DNA of 64,000 nucleotides from Sorghum bicolor (taxonomy: Eukaryota; Streptophyta; Magnoliopsida; Poales; Poaceae), in NCBI RefSeq assembly GCF_000003195.3, contig NC_012873.2, positions 14,621,202-14,685,201 on the forward strand, written 5' to 3'. Below are positions 44,870-56,112 of the stretch, in pieces. Position numbers and translations under genes: made by a program. Within the stretch, counting starts at the first letter, position 1. The number at the start of each line of letters is the position of its first letter. The notes under the pieces were generated by a model, which was not told where the DNA came from, searched no databases, and was given only the letters and a program-made list of their open reading frames with translations.

Positions 44870-45854
44870 GTCACAAAGTTGTGCAATTGACAAGAGATTA
44901 AAATCAAGGCTCTCAACTAACAACACATTTGATATGCTCATGTCATTTCAGATAGCAATTTTACCAAGCCCTTTGACCTTGCCTTTCTTGTTGTTGCCAA
45001 AAGTGATAGAATCAAAGCCACCATTTTGATTTGTATCAATTGATTTGAACATATAAGACTCCCCGGTCTTAAGTTGAGTGCACCCACTATCAAGCACCCA
45101 ATGCCTTCCTCCGGCTTTGTAATTGACCTATATTACAAGATCAATTATTCTTAGGTACCCAAACTTGATTGGGTCCTCCAAGGTTAGCAACTAAGCTCTT
45201 TAGTACCCAAATGGCTTTCTTCTTTGAGCCCATCCATGGTGCACCAATGAACTTAGCATGAACACCTTTTGTATTCTTGGTAAGCACATAGAAAGAATTA
45301 AGCTTAATTGAGGATACATAAGCTTTGGGTTTCTTGTTCATGTATTGTTGCTCTAATCTTGGCAATAACGGCCATTGTTCTTCACAAAGCTAGTCTTGTG
45401 AGGAGCAAAGGCGGCCTTGCCTTTCTTGAGGTTATAGCCCAATCCCTCTTTATAGAGAGAAGCTCTTTGGCTACCCAAGTACATAAGCAAGTGGTCCTCA
45501 CCACCATAAGCCTTCGCTAAGGTGTGATTGAGCTCTTTCACCTCTTTGAGAATTTCATTCTCAACTTTTAGTGTGGTGCAACAAGTGAAACCATCACTAC
45601 TAGATGAGGAAGATGTAGATGTGCTACATGAAGGGTTAGTAGAAGCAACAACAATAGGCTTACTTAAGATATCACATGTTAGGCCTATGTTGCAAGTTTT
45701 AGCTTTCTCCATTTTAGTTGGCTCATTTTCACACTTGTTAACTAGAGAGAAATGAGCTTCTTCAAGCTTAGTGTGAGTCTTTTGAAGCTTCTTATGGTCT
45801 TCCTTTAGACTCTCATAAGATGCTCTAAGCTCATCAAGTTCTTGCTCAAGGGTT
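44870..45854 (-). pseudogene. SIRE/Maximus-like copia Gag C terminus and protease start
   Basis: Minus strand, continuing from 61511 after the nested insertion. Gag C-terminal coiled coil (LEQELDELRASYESLKEDHKKLQ), then a Ser-rich stretch and the basic KGKAAFAPHKTSFVKNNG. A small gap-ridden frame ends PNQVWVPKNN (45141), and the protease start reads HWVLDSGCTQLKTGESYMF near 45120-45060 (catalytic DSG), followed by FGNNKKGKVKGLGKIAI. The frame is broken between pieces. The rest of pol would lie further left but is replaced by the LTR ending at 44869. GGGTT at 45850-45854 is the target duplication of the inserted element. Confidence 0.85.
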
Positions 45855-46705
45855 TGTTGGGTATTCTTAACATCATTACCAAAAGTAGACTTAGTTTTCT
45901 AATTCTGGTAACGGTGCCAAAAATGCCAAACCTATCCCTCATACCACTTAAGCCAAGTTGTCATCCCCAGCATGATATGAGAGACAAAGATGAACAAAGA
46001 TGAACAATATATTGAAGTAGAACAAAGTCATATTCATAATATTGAAGAACAAAGATGAACAATTAGAAGAACAATTAGAGAATTACCAAGAATCCTCTTG
46101 ACAGATCCGGAAACCAATCAAAGATTGACTCCTTCTAGTTCTAATCCTATGTAGCTATGCTAATCTAGATGTCTAATTGATGTGGTGGCTCTACGCTTGA
46201 TCAGAGGCTTCTTCTCCATTGAGGAATAATGAATTAGGGTTGAGAGGCTCTCTCCTCCAGGGGCCAGGGGGTCTGGTTTTATAGTCCCTCCAAGTGAATA
46301 TGGGCCGTCGGATCAAACCGACATTGATTGAACGGTTATCCTTGATCCTTTAGGTCGGTGGAGATTGATCCCGAAAGAGAGTCCTCTTTGGACTCAACAG
46401 GGGGGCGGGCGCCCTGGTCTCCTGGGCGGGCGCCCAGGGCCAGGCCCCGTTTTGCCTCCGCTTCGTTCCTGTGGCTTCTGGAGTCTTTTAGATGTAAGAT
46501 AATTGCGCGGCACATTGATATCTCTATGTAATCCTGACGTGTGGGCCTTTCTTCCGTATTTCCTGATAACCCCCTGTAGAAATAGACAAACACCAAAACT
46601 CGTGGAATTCTATCAGATAAAACCCTAAGTCTAGATGTTGATTTCATTTGGATCCTTTTCTTTATTTATTTGATAATTAAATTTGATACTTAAGGACCGT
46701 CAACA
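45855..46705 (-). repeat. 3' LTR of outer element, internally deleted
   Basis: Matches 59875-61510 at both ends. The sequence between roughly 59990 and 60805 of the partner is missing, including the stem-loop. GC doublet at about 46404-46436 and minus-strand TATA-like sequence near 46280. Confidence 0.88.
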
Positions 46706-46707
46706 AA

Positions 46708-46720
46708 CTCCCCCAAGCTT
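46708..46720 (-). other. Polypurine tract
   Basis: Minus strand AAGCTTGGGGGAG two bases from the 3' LTR. Confidence 0.85.
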
Positions 46721-48839
46721 ACCTCTTGCTCGTCCCTGAGCAAGGATAGTCTCAGCGATGGATCAGAAGTTGTTGTAATGCCTTTAAAAGTTGATGGTAT
46801 ATATGCTTTAAACAAGATCTCATCTCTATGTTAGAGTAAACTATCAAGACTTAAAACTTATTCACTTTACCTTTCACCATGGGACTTGTAACCGTAACTT
46901 CTGTCTTGAGTAGTTAAAAGATAGAACGGTCTAATCAAGTGCCATGTCTCTTATTCTTGATCAGCTATAGCTCTTGAGTTTTTGCAGATTTTCAAATAAA
47001 ACTCAGATATTCCTTGTATGACTCTCTGAGATCTCTCATTTGTGGTATTTCGGGATCCTTACCAAGGCAGTGATGGTAGATGCCTTCTCTCAAAATATGT
47101 AGTATTTGTGGTATAAGGCATAGTGACATTGCCTTCTCTCTCACCCTACTCTAATAAGGCTTTTGATATCTTGAGCTCATAGGTGGGAGATAAAGTATAC
47201 ATACTTATTGCATAGTCAAACCATGGATCCAAATAAACAAATCATAAGTCAAATCAAGATGTTATGTGTGGCGAATGAATGATATATGGTGATGATGGTG
47301 ATAACAATGGTGAAAGTCTAATTCTACTTTTGCTCTCTTGAGGGGATACATACCTTTCTTGCTCTTTTGAAACTTTTTGAGGAGAATGAGATGCTCTACA
47401 TTTTTTTCTTTCCTCAGGTGGGCATTTTGTACCCCTAATTCTACTGTCGGACACTTGTCCATTTTTACCTCTCGTCTCACTTTTTCTTTTCTTTCGAGGT
47501 TCTGGGCACTTGCCCCTTTTTATTTCCTCGTATCTCTTTTTTTTAGAGCACTCATCTCATGAGATAATATAGCAAGTGGTAGTAACCAAGGTAACTTGAG
47601 CATTTATTTAACAGGGGGAAAATAGAAATATTTTTGCATATTCTCTCCCGGATAAGGAGTAGAATATTTTTGGGTGGTTCTGGAGATAGAAATGGGTGGA
47701 TATATGTGGATGCGTACTTCCGGAGTAGAAAGCAGCATATGTGAGTGAACGTGCAAGTGAATCTTGATTTAACCACATGAGAAGCTCCTAAGGGTCTACA
47801 CAGCTTGACCACACTCAATGCTCATAAGCAGTAACTAGTAAATGTGTGGCTCAAAGTCTAGCAAGCATGTATATATGGCTGTGGTAGGAATTTAAACTCT
47901 CATCATACAGGAACTCATCATGTGATATTTTAAAGATTTTAAAAGATAAAATTCTCCAGAATTCTAGCATCTCTAGGAACAGATAAACAACAGCTCAACC
48001 TTTCCATATCGTATCCGTTAACAACTTAGACTTCAGATCAAGTTTTCTTCCCACAAGTTTAGGTTTAGAGCAAGCTTTAAACTATAACAGTTACGTCTAA
48101 ACTTGAGAGAGAACTCAAATTTGAAAATTAGGCAGAGCAACTATTCATCATATCCATGCTAGAGTTTTATTTAGATTCAGTTTACCATAGCCACTTTATT
48201 TATTTATTAAACACACTAAGGAAAAGACATATATATATAAGTACAAAATCTTTATTTGGTTTTTCATAGCTATGTATATTTATATTTTAATATAGTATAG
48301 GTATAAAGATAGATTGAAATACTTAGCGAGATAAATGGGGGTGCTCTCCCCCAAGCTGAATTTTGTTGTAATTTCTTCTGATGTAGCTAGCAGGTGGCAG
48401 AGGTGTATTTGAAAGTCGGCAGTATCCTGACAGAGATTAGAATGTCCTCCGTCTGCTAGTCTTCTTGGTTCTTGAATTCTGTGGAGCTCAAATAGACAAC
48501 AAAGCTTTGTGGAACTGATTAGGTGTTAGCATAAATATCTAGCCTTTATCATATTGAGCCTCCTTAATAAATATTAATCTCTATTTTTATATTTTTCGTT
48601 TTATAAAGTAGAAAAGAAATATTTATTTTATTTTTATGTCACCATAGTGAATGTACTTATGGGTTTCATGCCACTCGTATACTCACATGGGGCTTTAACA
48701 TTTTTTTTAGGATAGTATGAACATAATTAACTAAGTGAACTATTTAAAATAATTGAAAGGGAAATGATAACTACCAAGTTTACCTCTTGGCAAGGCGTTC
48801 GGTGTTTTTAAGTCCTCCGAACGGGACTCTCCGTTTTCT
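46721..48839 (-). other. 3' non-coding tract of outer element
   Basis: Related to 35182-37311. A polypurine-like motif with hairpin (GGGGG-TGCTCT-CCCCC) lies at 48337-48352. Directly after the Gag-protease stop (48840) a GGACTTAAAAACACCGAACGC stretch on the minus strand is shared with the other two pol-less copies. No coding sequence. Confidence 0.7.
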
Positions 48840-50882
48840 TCAGTTCTCCTGGGGTTCGTTGGGTGGCGTAGTCGGTGCTTCTGGCGGCGCCTCTTCTTCG
48901 TGTATAGTTATCTTCTCTCTCCACACCTGACTCGGTGCTACGGTCTTCTCAGGATAATTCTGTTTAAACTGTATGTCCTCAGATCTTATCACTTCTCCTT
49001 CATAGTCTGCCCATCCGTCCTTGATGATTTGCCTCTTCTGGTTGTGGTTGCGTCGTCCTCTGACCTGCTTAGAGTCTTCAACGATATAGTTAGGGTCAAT
49101 AAAATAGCGGCGTACCTTCTCTGAGGGGAAGTGCATATGGACTTCTCCAGTTCCAATGTAGATGATTGCTTTAACGGTGATGAGGAATGGTCTTCCAAGG
49201 ATGATGGGTGGATCGTATTCGTCTTCGCCTATGTCAATAACCTGAAAGTCTGTGTAGTCAAAATGATCGTCTATTTTGACTGGGACATCAGTTACTGTAC
49301 CTTTAACCTCTCGAAATGTCTGATCTGCCATCTGGAGCTGAATGTATGTTGGTTTTAGGGGCATGGTTCCGAACAAGAGCCAATAGGTGACTGCGGCCAT
49401 TATGTTGATGCCCGATCCGGTGTCGCAAAACGTCTTGTAGAAGTTGTATCCATTTATGGAGCAATAGATGCTTGGCATTCCTGGGTCGTCCTTCTTGGTC
49501 AGAAACGGTGACTTTAGTCGATGATCTTGACCTTCATGAACTGCAGTGACCATCTTAGCTGACTCGGTCCACACTTGCTTGTTCCTGTTCCTCCTGTTGG
49601 TCCTCTTCCTTGGTTCATGTCTAGATTGCTCTGGGATTTGTGTAGTCTTGTTCTTGAAGGAAAACGTCTCCTTCCTTCCCTTGATGTAGAAACTGATCTT
49701 GGCAGCACTAGCGTAGATGACAGCTCCCAAAGTGTTTAAGAATGGCCTCCCTAAGATGATGGGTGCCCTCTCATCATTATCGGTCTCTATCACCACGAAG
49801 TCTGCTGGGGCATACAAGGTACCAAGTCGAACACAAAGGTTCTTCAATATTCCCTTGGGGAAACTTAATGCCTGATCTGCAAACTGCAAACACATGGTTA
49901 TTTCTAATAAAGGATATGTAAAGAATTTTTCATAGAGTACCCTGGGCATAATGTTGACGCTGGATCCAAAGTCGCAGAGTGCTTCTGGGAAGTCCACCAT
50001 GCCGATGGAGATCGGGATGACAGGGTGTCCTGGATCGCCTCTCTTGACCGGCAGAAGGTCAGTAGTAACTTCAGTGACGAGGTTACTCCAATTACCTGCA
50101 TCAAACATGTCTACAAGATTTGCAGATTCTAATCCTTCCGGTTGTGTTGGTATACCGGGGTTAGTAGTAGGAACAACAACAGCTATTTGATTTAACTGAG
50201 ATTCAATCATTTTATTAAAGCTAATTTGATTCTTGATGGCAGTAGAGAAATTATCCATTCTATTATTTATATTTTCTAGCATTTTATCATTAGATGTCAA
50301 TTTCTTAGATAAATTATCCATTGGCTTTCGTTGATTAGACACTAACTCTCTCAGAGGTGGAAATTTATTAGTATTATTGTAAGAATTATTACCTTGATAA
50401 TTACCTGAGTAGTTAGGCCTCTGTTGATTCCAACCTTGATTTTGTTGAGGACGGTTGTAGTAGTAGTAGTAGTAGTTGTTGTTGTTGTTGTTGTTGTTGA
50501 TGTAGTTCACATCCTCAAGCATCTCAAGACAGTGACTGCCTGAGTGTCCAGTATCTCCACACTCCTCACAAGTCATGTGAGAGTCGTAGATGTGCATAAC
50601 TTCTTTCTTATCTCCAGCTCTATCATCGAGCTTCTTCATGAGCAGGTCTAGCTTTGCAGACAGCATGTCTACCTCCTTGAGCTGATGCATACCTCCACCT
50701 TTCTTGCGCGTCTGGGTCCTCTCTTCATTCCAGCCTTGATTGGACGCCATCTTCTCCACAAGAGCTGTGGCTTGTGGTATGGTGAGTGATAGGAATGCTC
50801 CTCCAGCTGCATCATCCATGGTCTCTCGGGCACTGTTGCCGAGCCCATGATAAAACGTCTGCATTAGTAGCCAGCTCTCCAT
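48840..50882 (-). CDS. Athila-like Gag-protease with two tandem retropepsin domains
   Basis: 680 codons, open, in frame with the Gag N terminus at 50958-51506. Residues 1-95: end of Gag core. Zinc knuckle C105-x2-C108-x4-H113-x4-C118, then an Asn/Tyr run (129-142) from a trinucleotide repeat. First aspartic protease: CDFGSSVNIMP (D304) and IILGRPFL (375-382). Linker 410-470 rich in Arg/Asn/Lys. Second protease: CDTGSGINIMA (D487) and IILGRPFL (560-567). The interval from catalytic Asp to LGRP is 73 and 75 residues, so both domains look full length. An acidic Pro-rich tail ends in PNEPQEN. Retropepsins normally act as dimers of one domain; a tandem pair could work as a single-chain dimer (inference). 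No pol follows. Two copies elsewhere in the window keep the same domain order. Confidence 0.88.
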   Translation of the reverse strand: MESWLLMQTFYHGLGNSARETMDDAAGGAFLSLTIPQATALVEKMASNQGWNEERTQTRKKGGGMHQLKEVDMLSAKLDLLMKKLDDRAGDKKEVMHIYDSHMTCEECGDTGHSGSHCLEMLEDVNYINNNNNNNNYYYYYYNRPQQNQGWNQQRPNYSGNYQGNNSYNNTNKFPPLRELVSNQRKPMDNLSKKLTSNDKMLENINNRMDNFSTAIKNQISFNKMIESQLNQIAVVVPTTNPGIPTQPEGLESANLVDMFDAGNWSNLVTEVTTDLLPVKRGDPGHPVIPISIGMVDFPEALCDFGSSVNIMPRVLYEKFFTYPLLEITMCLQFADQALSFPKGILKNLCVRLGTLYAPADFVVIETDNDERAPIILGRPFLNTLGAVIYASAAKISFYIKGRKETFSFKNKTTQIPEQSRHEPRKRTNRRNRNKQVWTESAKMVTAVHEGQDHRLKSPFLTKKDDPGMPSIYCSINGYNFYKTFCDTGSGINIMAAVTYWLLFGTMPLKPTYIQLQMADQTFREVKGTVTDVPVKIDDHFDYTDFQVIDIGEDEYDPPIILGRPFLITVKAIIYIGTGEVHMHFPSEKVRRYFIDPNYIVEDSKQVRGRRNHNQKRQIIKDGWADYEGEVIRSEDIQFKQNYPEKTVAPSQVWREKITIHEEEAPPEAPTTPPNEPQEN
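50457..50502. repeat. GTA/GTT trinucleotide repeat inside gag
   Basis: (GTA)n then (GTT)n on the plus strand, read as a Tyr run and an Asn run by the gene on the minus strand. Confidence 0.9.
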
Positions 50883-50957
50883 TCCATGATGGGGACATTC
50901 TAGGATGTAGTCTTGGAAGCGCTCCCATGCTTCTAGAACGGATTCATCATGTTATTG

Positions 50958-51506
50958 CTAAAAACTTGTAATCTTCCCATGGAGAGCATTGGTCTTGCCC
51001 ATGGGAAAGAACTTAGCCAGAAAGTTCGTGGAGCAGAGTGCCCACGTAGTATTCTTCTCCTTTGTAGCGTAGAACCACTGCTTCACTCTCCCTAATAGTG
51101 AGAATGGGAAGAGGCGAAGTAGTATAGCATCTCTAGGGACTCCTGATATGGTAAATGTGCTGCAAATCTGCAGAAAGTGTTGGAGATGAGCACTAGCATC
51201 TTCGTATGCCTTCCCACTGAACTGGTTGCATTGCACCATGTTGATAAGTCCAGGCTTGAGCTCTAAGTTGCCATCGATCTCTGCAGCAGGTCCAGTGCGG
51301 ATGTTGTCCATAGTGGGAGCTGAGAACTCACGGATCGATTTGTTCGCCATGGCTTCGAACTCTGAAGACAAGTTCCGGTCATCTTCTTGATTGGATGAAG
51401 CTTCGTGCTGAAGTGTTGATGATCTCTTCTTGAGCTTGGCTCTTGTTTTTCTGAATAACGCTTCGGGATTATCAACAAAATTTCCTGGAAGATGTCTTCT
51501 ATTCAT
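50958..51506 (-). pseudogene. gag: Gag N-terminal part of outer element
   Basis: ATG at 51506 (MNRRHLPGNFVDNP), about 160 bases from the 5' LTR. Basic N terminus, then the Athila Gag signature: MANKSIREFSAPTMDNIR, ELKPGLINMVQ, F-S-G-K-A-Y-E-D-A-x-x-H-L, LRLFPFSLLGRVKQWFY, FLAKFFP. Two stops close together (TAG 50958-50960 and TAA 50952-50954) separate it from the protease-bearing frame at 50882. Between them the frame continues as DESVLEAWERFQDYILECPHHG, so the two pieces are one gene with local damage. The closest look-alike is Athila, not chromovirus or Tat. Confidence 0.85.
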
Positions 51507-51644
51507 ACATTACCGTGCATAAGATAAAATAGGAAAATATCGGGGTAAAACTGTATGAGAGAGTTGATAAGCTCAATCATATTAGTGATGCGAATGATGA
51601 CTCAAAATCCTATATCCATTCCTGATTAGTAATCAACCTTCCCT

Positions 51645-51657
51645 GGCAACGGCGCCA
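51645..51657 (-). other. Primer-binding site of outer element
   Basis: Minus strand TGGCGCCGTTGCC, eight bases from the 5' LTR start at 51666. Confidence 0.85.
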
Positions 51658-51665
51658 AAAATGCT

Positions 51666-51680
51666 TGTTGGGTATTCTTA
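51666..51680 (-). repeat. First bases of outer 5' LTR
   Basis: TGTTGGGTATTCTTA, continuous with 59875 after removal of the nested element. Confidence 0.85.
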
Positions 51681-51685
51681 ACGTC

Positions 51686-52918
51686 TGTTGATATTTGGTA
51701 ACGCAATTAGACAATGATCCGCAAGCGCACGGATATCGGTGAGCATTTCACCCGGGAGGTTTTCCAGAGTATCGTATTTATATTTTTACCACTGGGAGAA
51801 AGGGTGCATCTGACTAACCAAATCTATTGCTACTATCCCTTTAGGCTACAAAGAATGTCTCTCGATGTGAGTGATGTATAGAGAAGACTGCAACCGTAGT
51901 CTCGTTCTAACCTTAGTAAGGATGATCTACTGTTCTATTGGGGAGGCTCACGGAATCTAGACAACACAAAGGATGTTCGACCCGCACCTATAAACCTACC
52001 CGTCCTGCTAACGAGATGTGATCTGCAAAGGTAACTCGGAAATGTCACGTTCCTCGCTACTACCACGGTCCAGCTAGTCAGGGGATATCTATGAGTACCC
52101 TAGCCTAAACACCACGTTTACGCTAACAAGTGATTACTCTAATACTCAACCGGAAGAGGATTAAAGTAAACTCATAAACCAAAGAACAATAAAACAAGAA
52201 CTTACTAGTATTAGAAGTCGAATTACTGAAGAATCTTAGAAGCAAGCCTCGGGTTAGGAGACTTGATCCCGCAGGTACAACTCGGAGTAGACACCGACAG
52301 GCCGGCCTTCCTCCGATCTACACCTCCACTCTATCTCTCTCAATCTAGTAGAAACTAGAAGATCTATTTCTACCTTACATTGGTTGCTAAGCCTAAAAAG
52401 AAATATTATTTAGAGAAGAGGTTTTCCTTCGAGGGCACCCCTCAATCTCTATGATAATTTCTTGTCTCCTCCAGGGGCCAGAGGGGGTCTCCTTATATAG
52501 TCCTCCCCTTCTATGCGTTTTTGGGTCAATAGGCGAGGTGGTACTATGTTATTCTGGATCCAATAGGTCAGTGGAACGTCGTGTGCGAAGAGAGTCCGGA
52601 ACGGAGTCCAGAGGGGGGCGGGCGCCCAGGTCCTCAGGGCGGGCGCCCTGGGCCTGGCCCCTTTCGGGCTCCGCTTCCTTCCCGTGGCTTCTGGAGTCTT
52701 CTAGATGGTAGAAAATTGCGCGGTGGGTTGATATCTCTATGTAATCCCGACATGTGGGCCTTTCTTCCTTATTTCCTCATAACCCCCTGCAGAAATAGAC
52801 AAACACCAAAACTCGTGGAATTCTGTCAGATAAAACCCTAAGTCTAGATGTTGATTTCATTTGGATCCTTTTCTTTGTTTATTTGATAATTAAATTTGAT
52901 ACTTAAGGACCGTCAACA
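51686..52918 (-). repeat. 3' LTR of inner element (type A)
   Basis: TGTTGATATTTGG...GTCAACA. Stem-loop ATCCG-CAAGCGCA-CGGAT at 51717-51734. GC doublet near 52616-52650, minus-strand TATA near 52494. Confidence 0.93.
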
Positions 52919-52920
52919 AA

Positions 52921-52933
52921 CTCCCCCAAGCTT
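52921..52933 (-). other. Polypurine tract
   Basis: Minus strand AAGCTTGGGGGAG two bases from the LTR. Confidence 0.85.
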
Positions 52934-55078
52934 ACCTCTTGCTCGTCCCTGAGCAAGGATGAACTCAAGAGTTTCTGCAGTGGTTTCATTTCTTAGAAGT
53001 ACACACGCATTCAAGCAAGATCTCATCTCTGAGTTAGAATAAACTGTTAAGACTTAAAACTTACTTACTTTACCTACACCATAGGACTTGTAACCGTCAC
53101 TTCTGTCTTGAGTGGTTAAAAGATAGAACAGTCTAGCCAAGTGCCATGTTTCTTATTCTTGATCAGCTATAGCTCTGGGGTTTTTGCAGATTTTCAAATA
53201 AAACTCAGAAATTCCTTGTATGATTCTCTCTGGTCTCTCTTTTGTGGTATTTTTGGATCCTTACCAAGGCAGTGATGGTATATGCCTTCTCTCAAGATAT
53301 GTAGTATTTGTGGTATGAAGCATAGTGACATTGTCTTCTCTCTCACCCTACTCTAATAAGGCTTTAATATCTGAAGCTCATAGGTGGGAGATAAAGTATA
53401 CATACTTACAAGACATTTATTGCATAGTCAAACCATGGATCCAAAGAAACAAATCAATAAGCCAAATCAAGATGTGCATGTGTGGCGAATGAATGGTGTA
53501 TGTTGATGATGGTGATAACAATGGTGAAAACAATGGAGGTGGAAGTCTAATTCTACTTTGCTCTTTGAGGGGATACATACCTTCCTTGCTTTTTGAAACT
53601 TTATGAGGAGAATGAGATGCTCATGTTTTTCTTTTCTCTCAGGTGGGTATCTTGTACCCCTAATTTCTAATGTCGGACACTTGTCCATTTTTACCTCTCG
53701 TCTCACTTTTTCTTTTCTTTCGAGGTTCCGAGCACTTGCTCCTTTTTATTTCCTCGTATCTCTCTTTTTTTCAGAGCATTCATCTCTTGAGATAATATAG
53801 TAAGTGGTAGTAACAAGATAACTTGAGCATTTATTTCACAAGGGAAAAACAGAAATATTTTTGGTTATTCTCTCCCGGATTAGGAGTAGAATACTATTGG
53901 GTGGTTTTGGAGATGGAAATGAGTGGATATATGTGGATGGTACTTCCGGAGTAGAAGTAGCATGTATGAGTGAACGTGCAAGTGAATCTTGATTTAACCA
54001 CATGACAAGCTCCTAAGGGTCTACACAGCTTGACCACACTCAATGCTCATAAGCAGTAAATAGTAAATGTGTGGCTCAAGGTCTAGCAAGCATGTATATA
54101 TGGCTGTGGTAGGAATTTAAACTCTCATCATACAGGAACTCATCATGTGTTATTTTAAAGATATTTTTTTTAAAAGATAAAATTTTCCAGAATTCTAGCA
54201 TCTCTAGGAACAGATCAACAGCAGCTCAACCTTCCCATATCGTATCCGTTAACAACTTAGAATTCAGATCAAGTTTTCATCCCACAAGTTTAGGTCTAGA
54301 GCAAGCCTCAAATTATAACAGTTATATCTAAACTTGAGAGAGAACTTCAAATTTGCAAATTAGGCAGAGCAACTATTCATCATATCCATGCTTAAGTTTT
54401 ATTAGATACAGATTAGCATAGCCACTTTATTTATTTATTAAACACACTAAGCAAAATATATATAAGCATAAAATCTTTATTTGGTTTTTCATAGTTATGT
54501 GTATTTATATTCTAATATAGTATAAGTATAAAGATAGATAGAAATACTTATCGAGATAAATGGGGGTGCTCTCCCCCAAGCTGAATTTTGACGTAATTTC
54601 TCTTGATGTAGCTAGCAGGTGGCAGAGATGTGTTTGAAAGTCAGCAGTATTTTGACAGCGATTAGAATGTCCTCCGTCTGCTAGTCTTCTTGATTCTTAA
54701 ATTCTGTGGAGCTCAAATAGACAACAAAGCTTGTGGAACTGATTAAGTGTTAGCATAAATATCTAGCCTTTATCATGTTGAGACTCCTTAATAAATATTA
54801 CTCCCTGTTTTTATATTTTTGTTTTTATAAAGCAGAAAAATATTTATTTTATTTTTATGCCACCACAGTGAATGTACTTATGGGTTTTATGCCACTCGTC
54901 TACTCACATGGGGCTTACAGTTTTTTTTCACATTTTTATTTTCTTTCTAGGATAATACGAACATGATTAACTAAGTAAACTATTTGAAATAATTAAAAGG
55001 GAAAGGATAACTACCAAGTTTACCTCTTGGCAAGGCGTTCGGTGTTCTTAAGTCCTCCGAACGGGACTCTCCATTTTC
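52934..55078 (-). other. 3' non-coding tract of inner element
   Basis: Related to 46721-48839. Hairpin polypurine-like motif at 54562-54577. No coding sequence. Confidence 0.7.
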
Positions 55079-56112
55079 TTAATCGTCCTGGGATTCGCTA
55101 GGTGGCGTAGTCGGTGGTTCCGGCGGCGCCGCCTCTTCGTGTGTAACTATCTTCTCTCTCCATACCTGACTAGGTGCTACGGTCTCCTCAGGACAGTTAT
55201 GTTCGAGTGGTATGTCTTCAGTCCTTATCACTTCTCCTTCGTAGTCTACCCATCCGTCCTTGATGATTTGCCTCCTCTGGTTGCGGTTGCGATGTCTTCT
55301 TCTTGTCCTGACCTGCTTAGAGTCTTCAACTATATAGTTAGGGTCAGTAAAACAGCGGCATACCTTCTCAGAGGAGAAGTGTATGTGGACTTCTCCGGTT
55401 CCAATATAGATGATGGCTTTGATAGTGCTGAGGAACTGTCTTCCAAGGTTGGTGGGTGGATCATACTCGTCTTCTCCCATGTCAATGACCTGAAAATCAT
55501 CTATAGCTGAATGTATATTGGTTGTAGGGGCATGGTTTCATGCAGGAGCTGATAAGTGACTACGGCCATTATGTTGACGTCAGATCCGGTGTCGTAGAGT
55601 GTCTTCTGAAAAGAGTATCTGTTGATTGTGCACTCAATGCTTAGAACACCAGGGTCGTCCTTCTTGAACTGCAGTGACCATCTTAGCTGACTCGGTCCAC
55701 ATTTGCTTGTTCCTGTTCCTCCTGTTGGTCCTCTTCCTTGGTTGATGTCGGGGTTGCTTTGAAGTTTGTGTAGTCTTGTTCTTGAAGGAAAGTCTCCTTC
55801 TTCCCCTTGATGTAGAGACTGATCTTGGCAGCATTAGCGTAGATGACAGCTCTAGTGTTTAGGAATGGCCTCCCTAAGATGATGGGTGCCCTCTCCTCAG
55901 TACCAGTCTCTATCACCATGAAGTCTGCTAGAGCATACAAGGTACCAACTCGGACGCAGAGGTTCTTCAATATTTCCTTTGGGAAACTGGGTGTTCGATC
56001 TGCAACCCTGGGCATAATGTTGACGCTGGAGCCAAAGTCGCAGAGTGCTTCTGGGAAGTCCACCATGCCGATGGAGATCAGGATGACGGGGCGTCCTAGA
56101 TCACCTCTCTGA
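55079..56112 (-). pseudogene. Damaged double-protease gene of inner element
   Basis: From 56112 leftward: the first domain keeps its catalytic CDFGSSVNIMP and IILGRPFL, but about 25 residues between PRV and ADR are missing. The linker is frameshifted near 55700. The second domain's catalytic region is reduced (non-coding remnants at 55530-55620), while its C-terminal half is open at 55480-55079 (reads NLGRQFL for ILGRPFL, then IYIGTGEVHIHF and an acidic tail). Homologous to 48840-50882 and 37312-38460. Confidence 0.8.

Noticed and set aside
50457..50502. Trinucleotide tract as a CRISPR-like or regulatory array
   Set aside because: It is a simple GTA/GTT microsatellite giving Tyr/Asn runs in Gag; no spacers.
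52581..52841. Frames such as 52581-52841, 59537-59797, 34883-35089 and 41190-41402 that look conserved between copies
   Set aside because: They are the same LTR U3 sequence repeated; conservation reflects recent LTR duplication, not coding.
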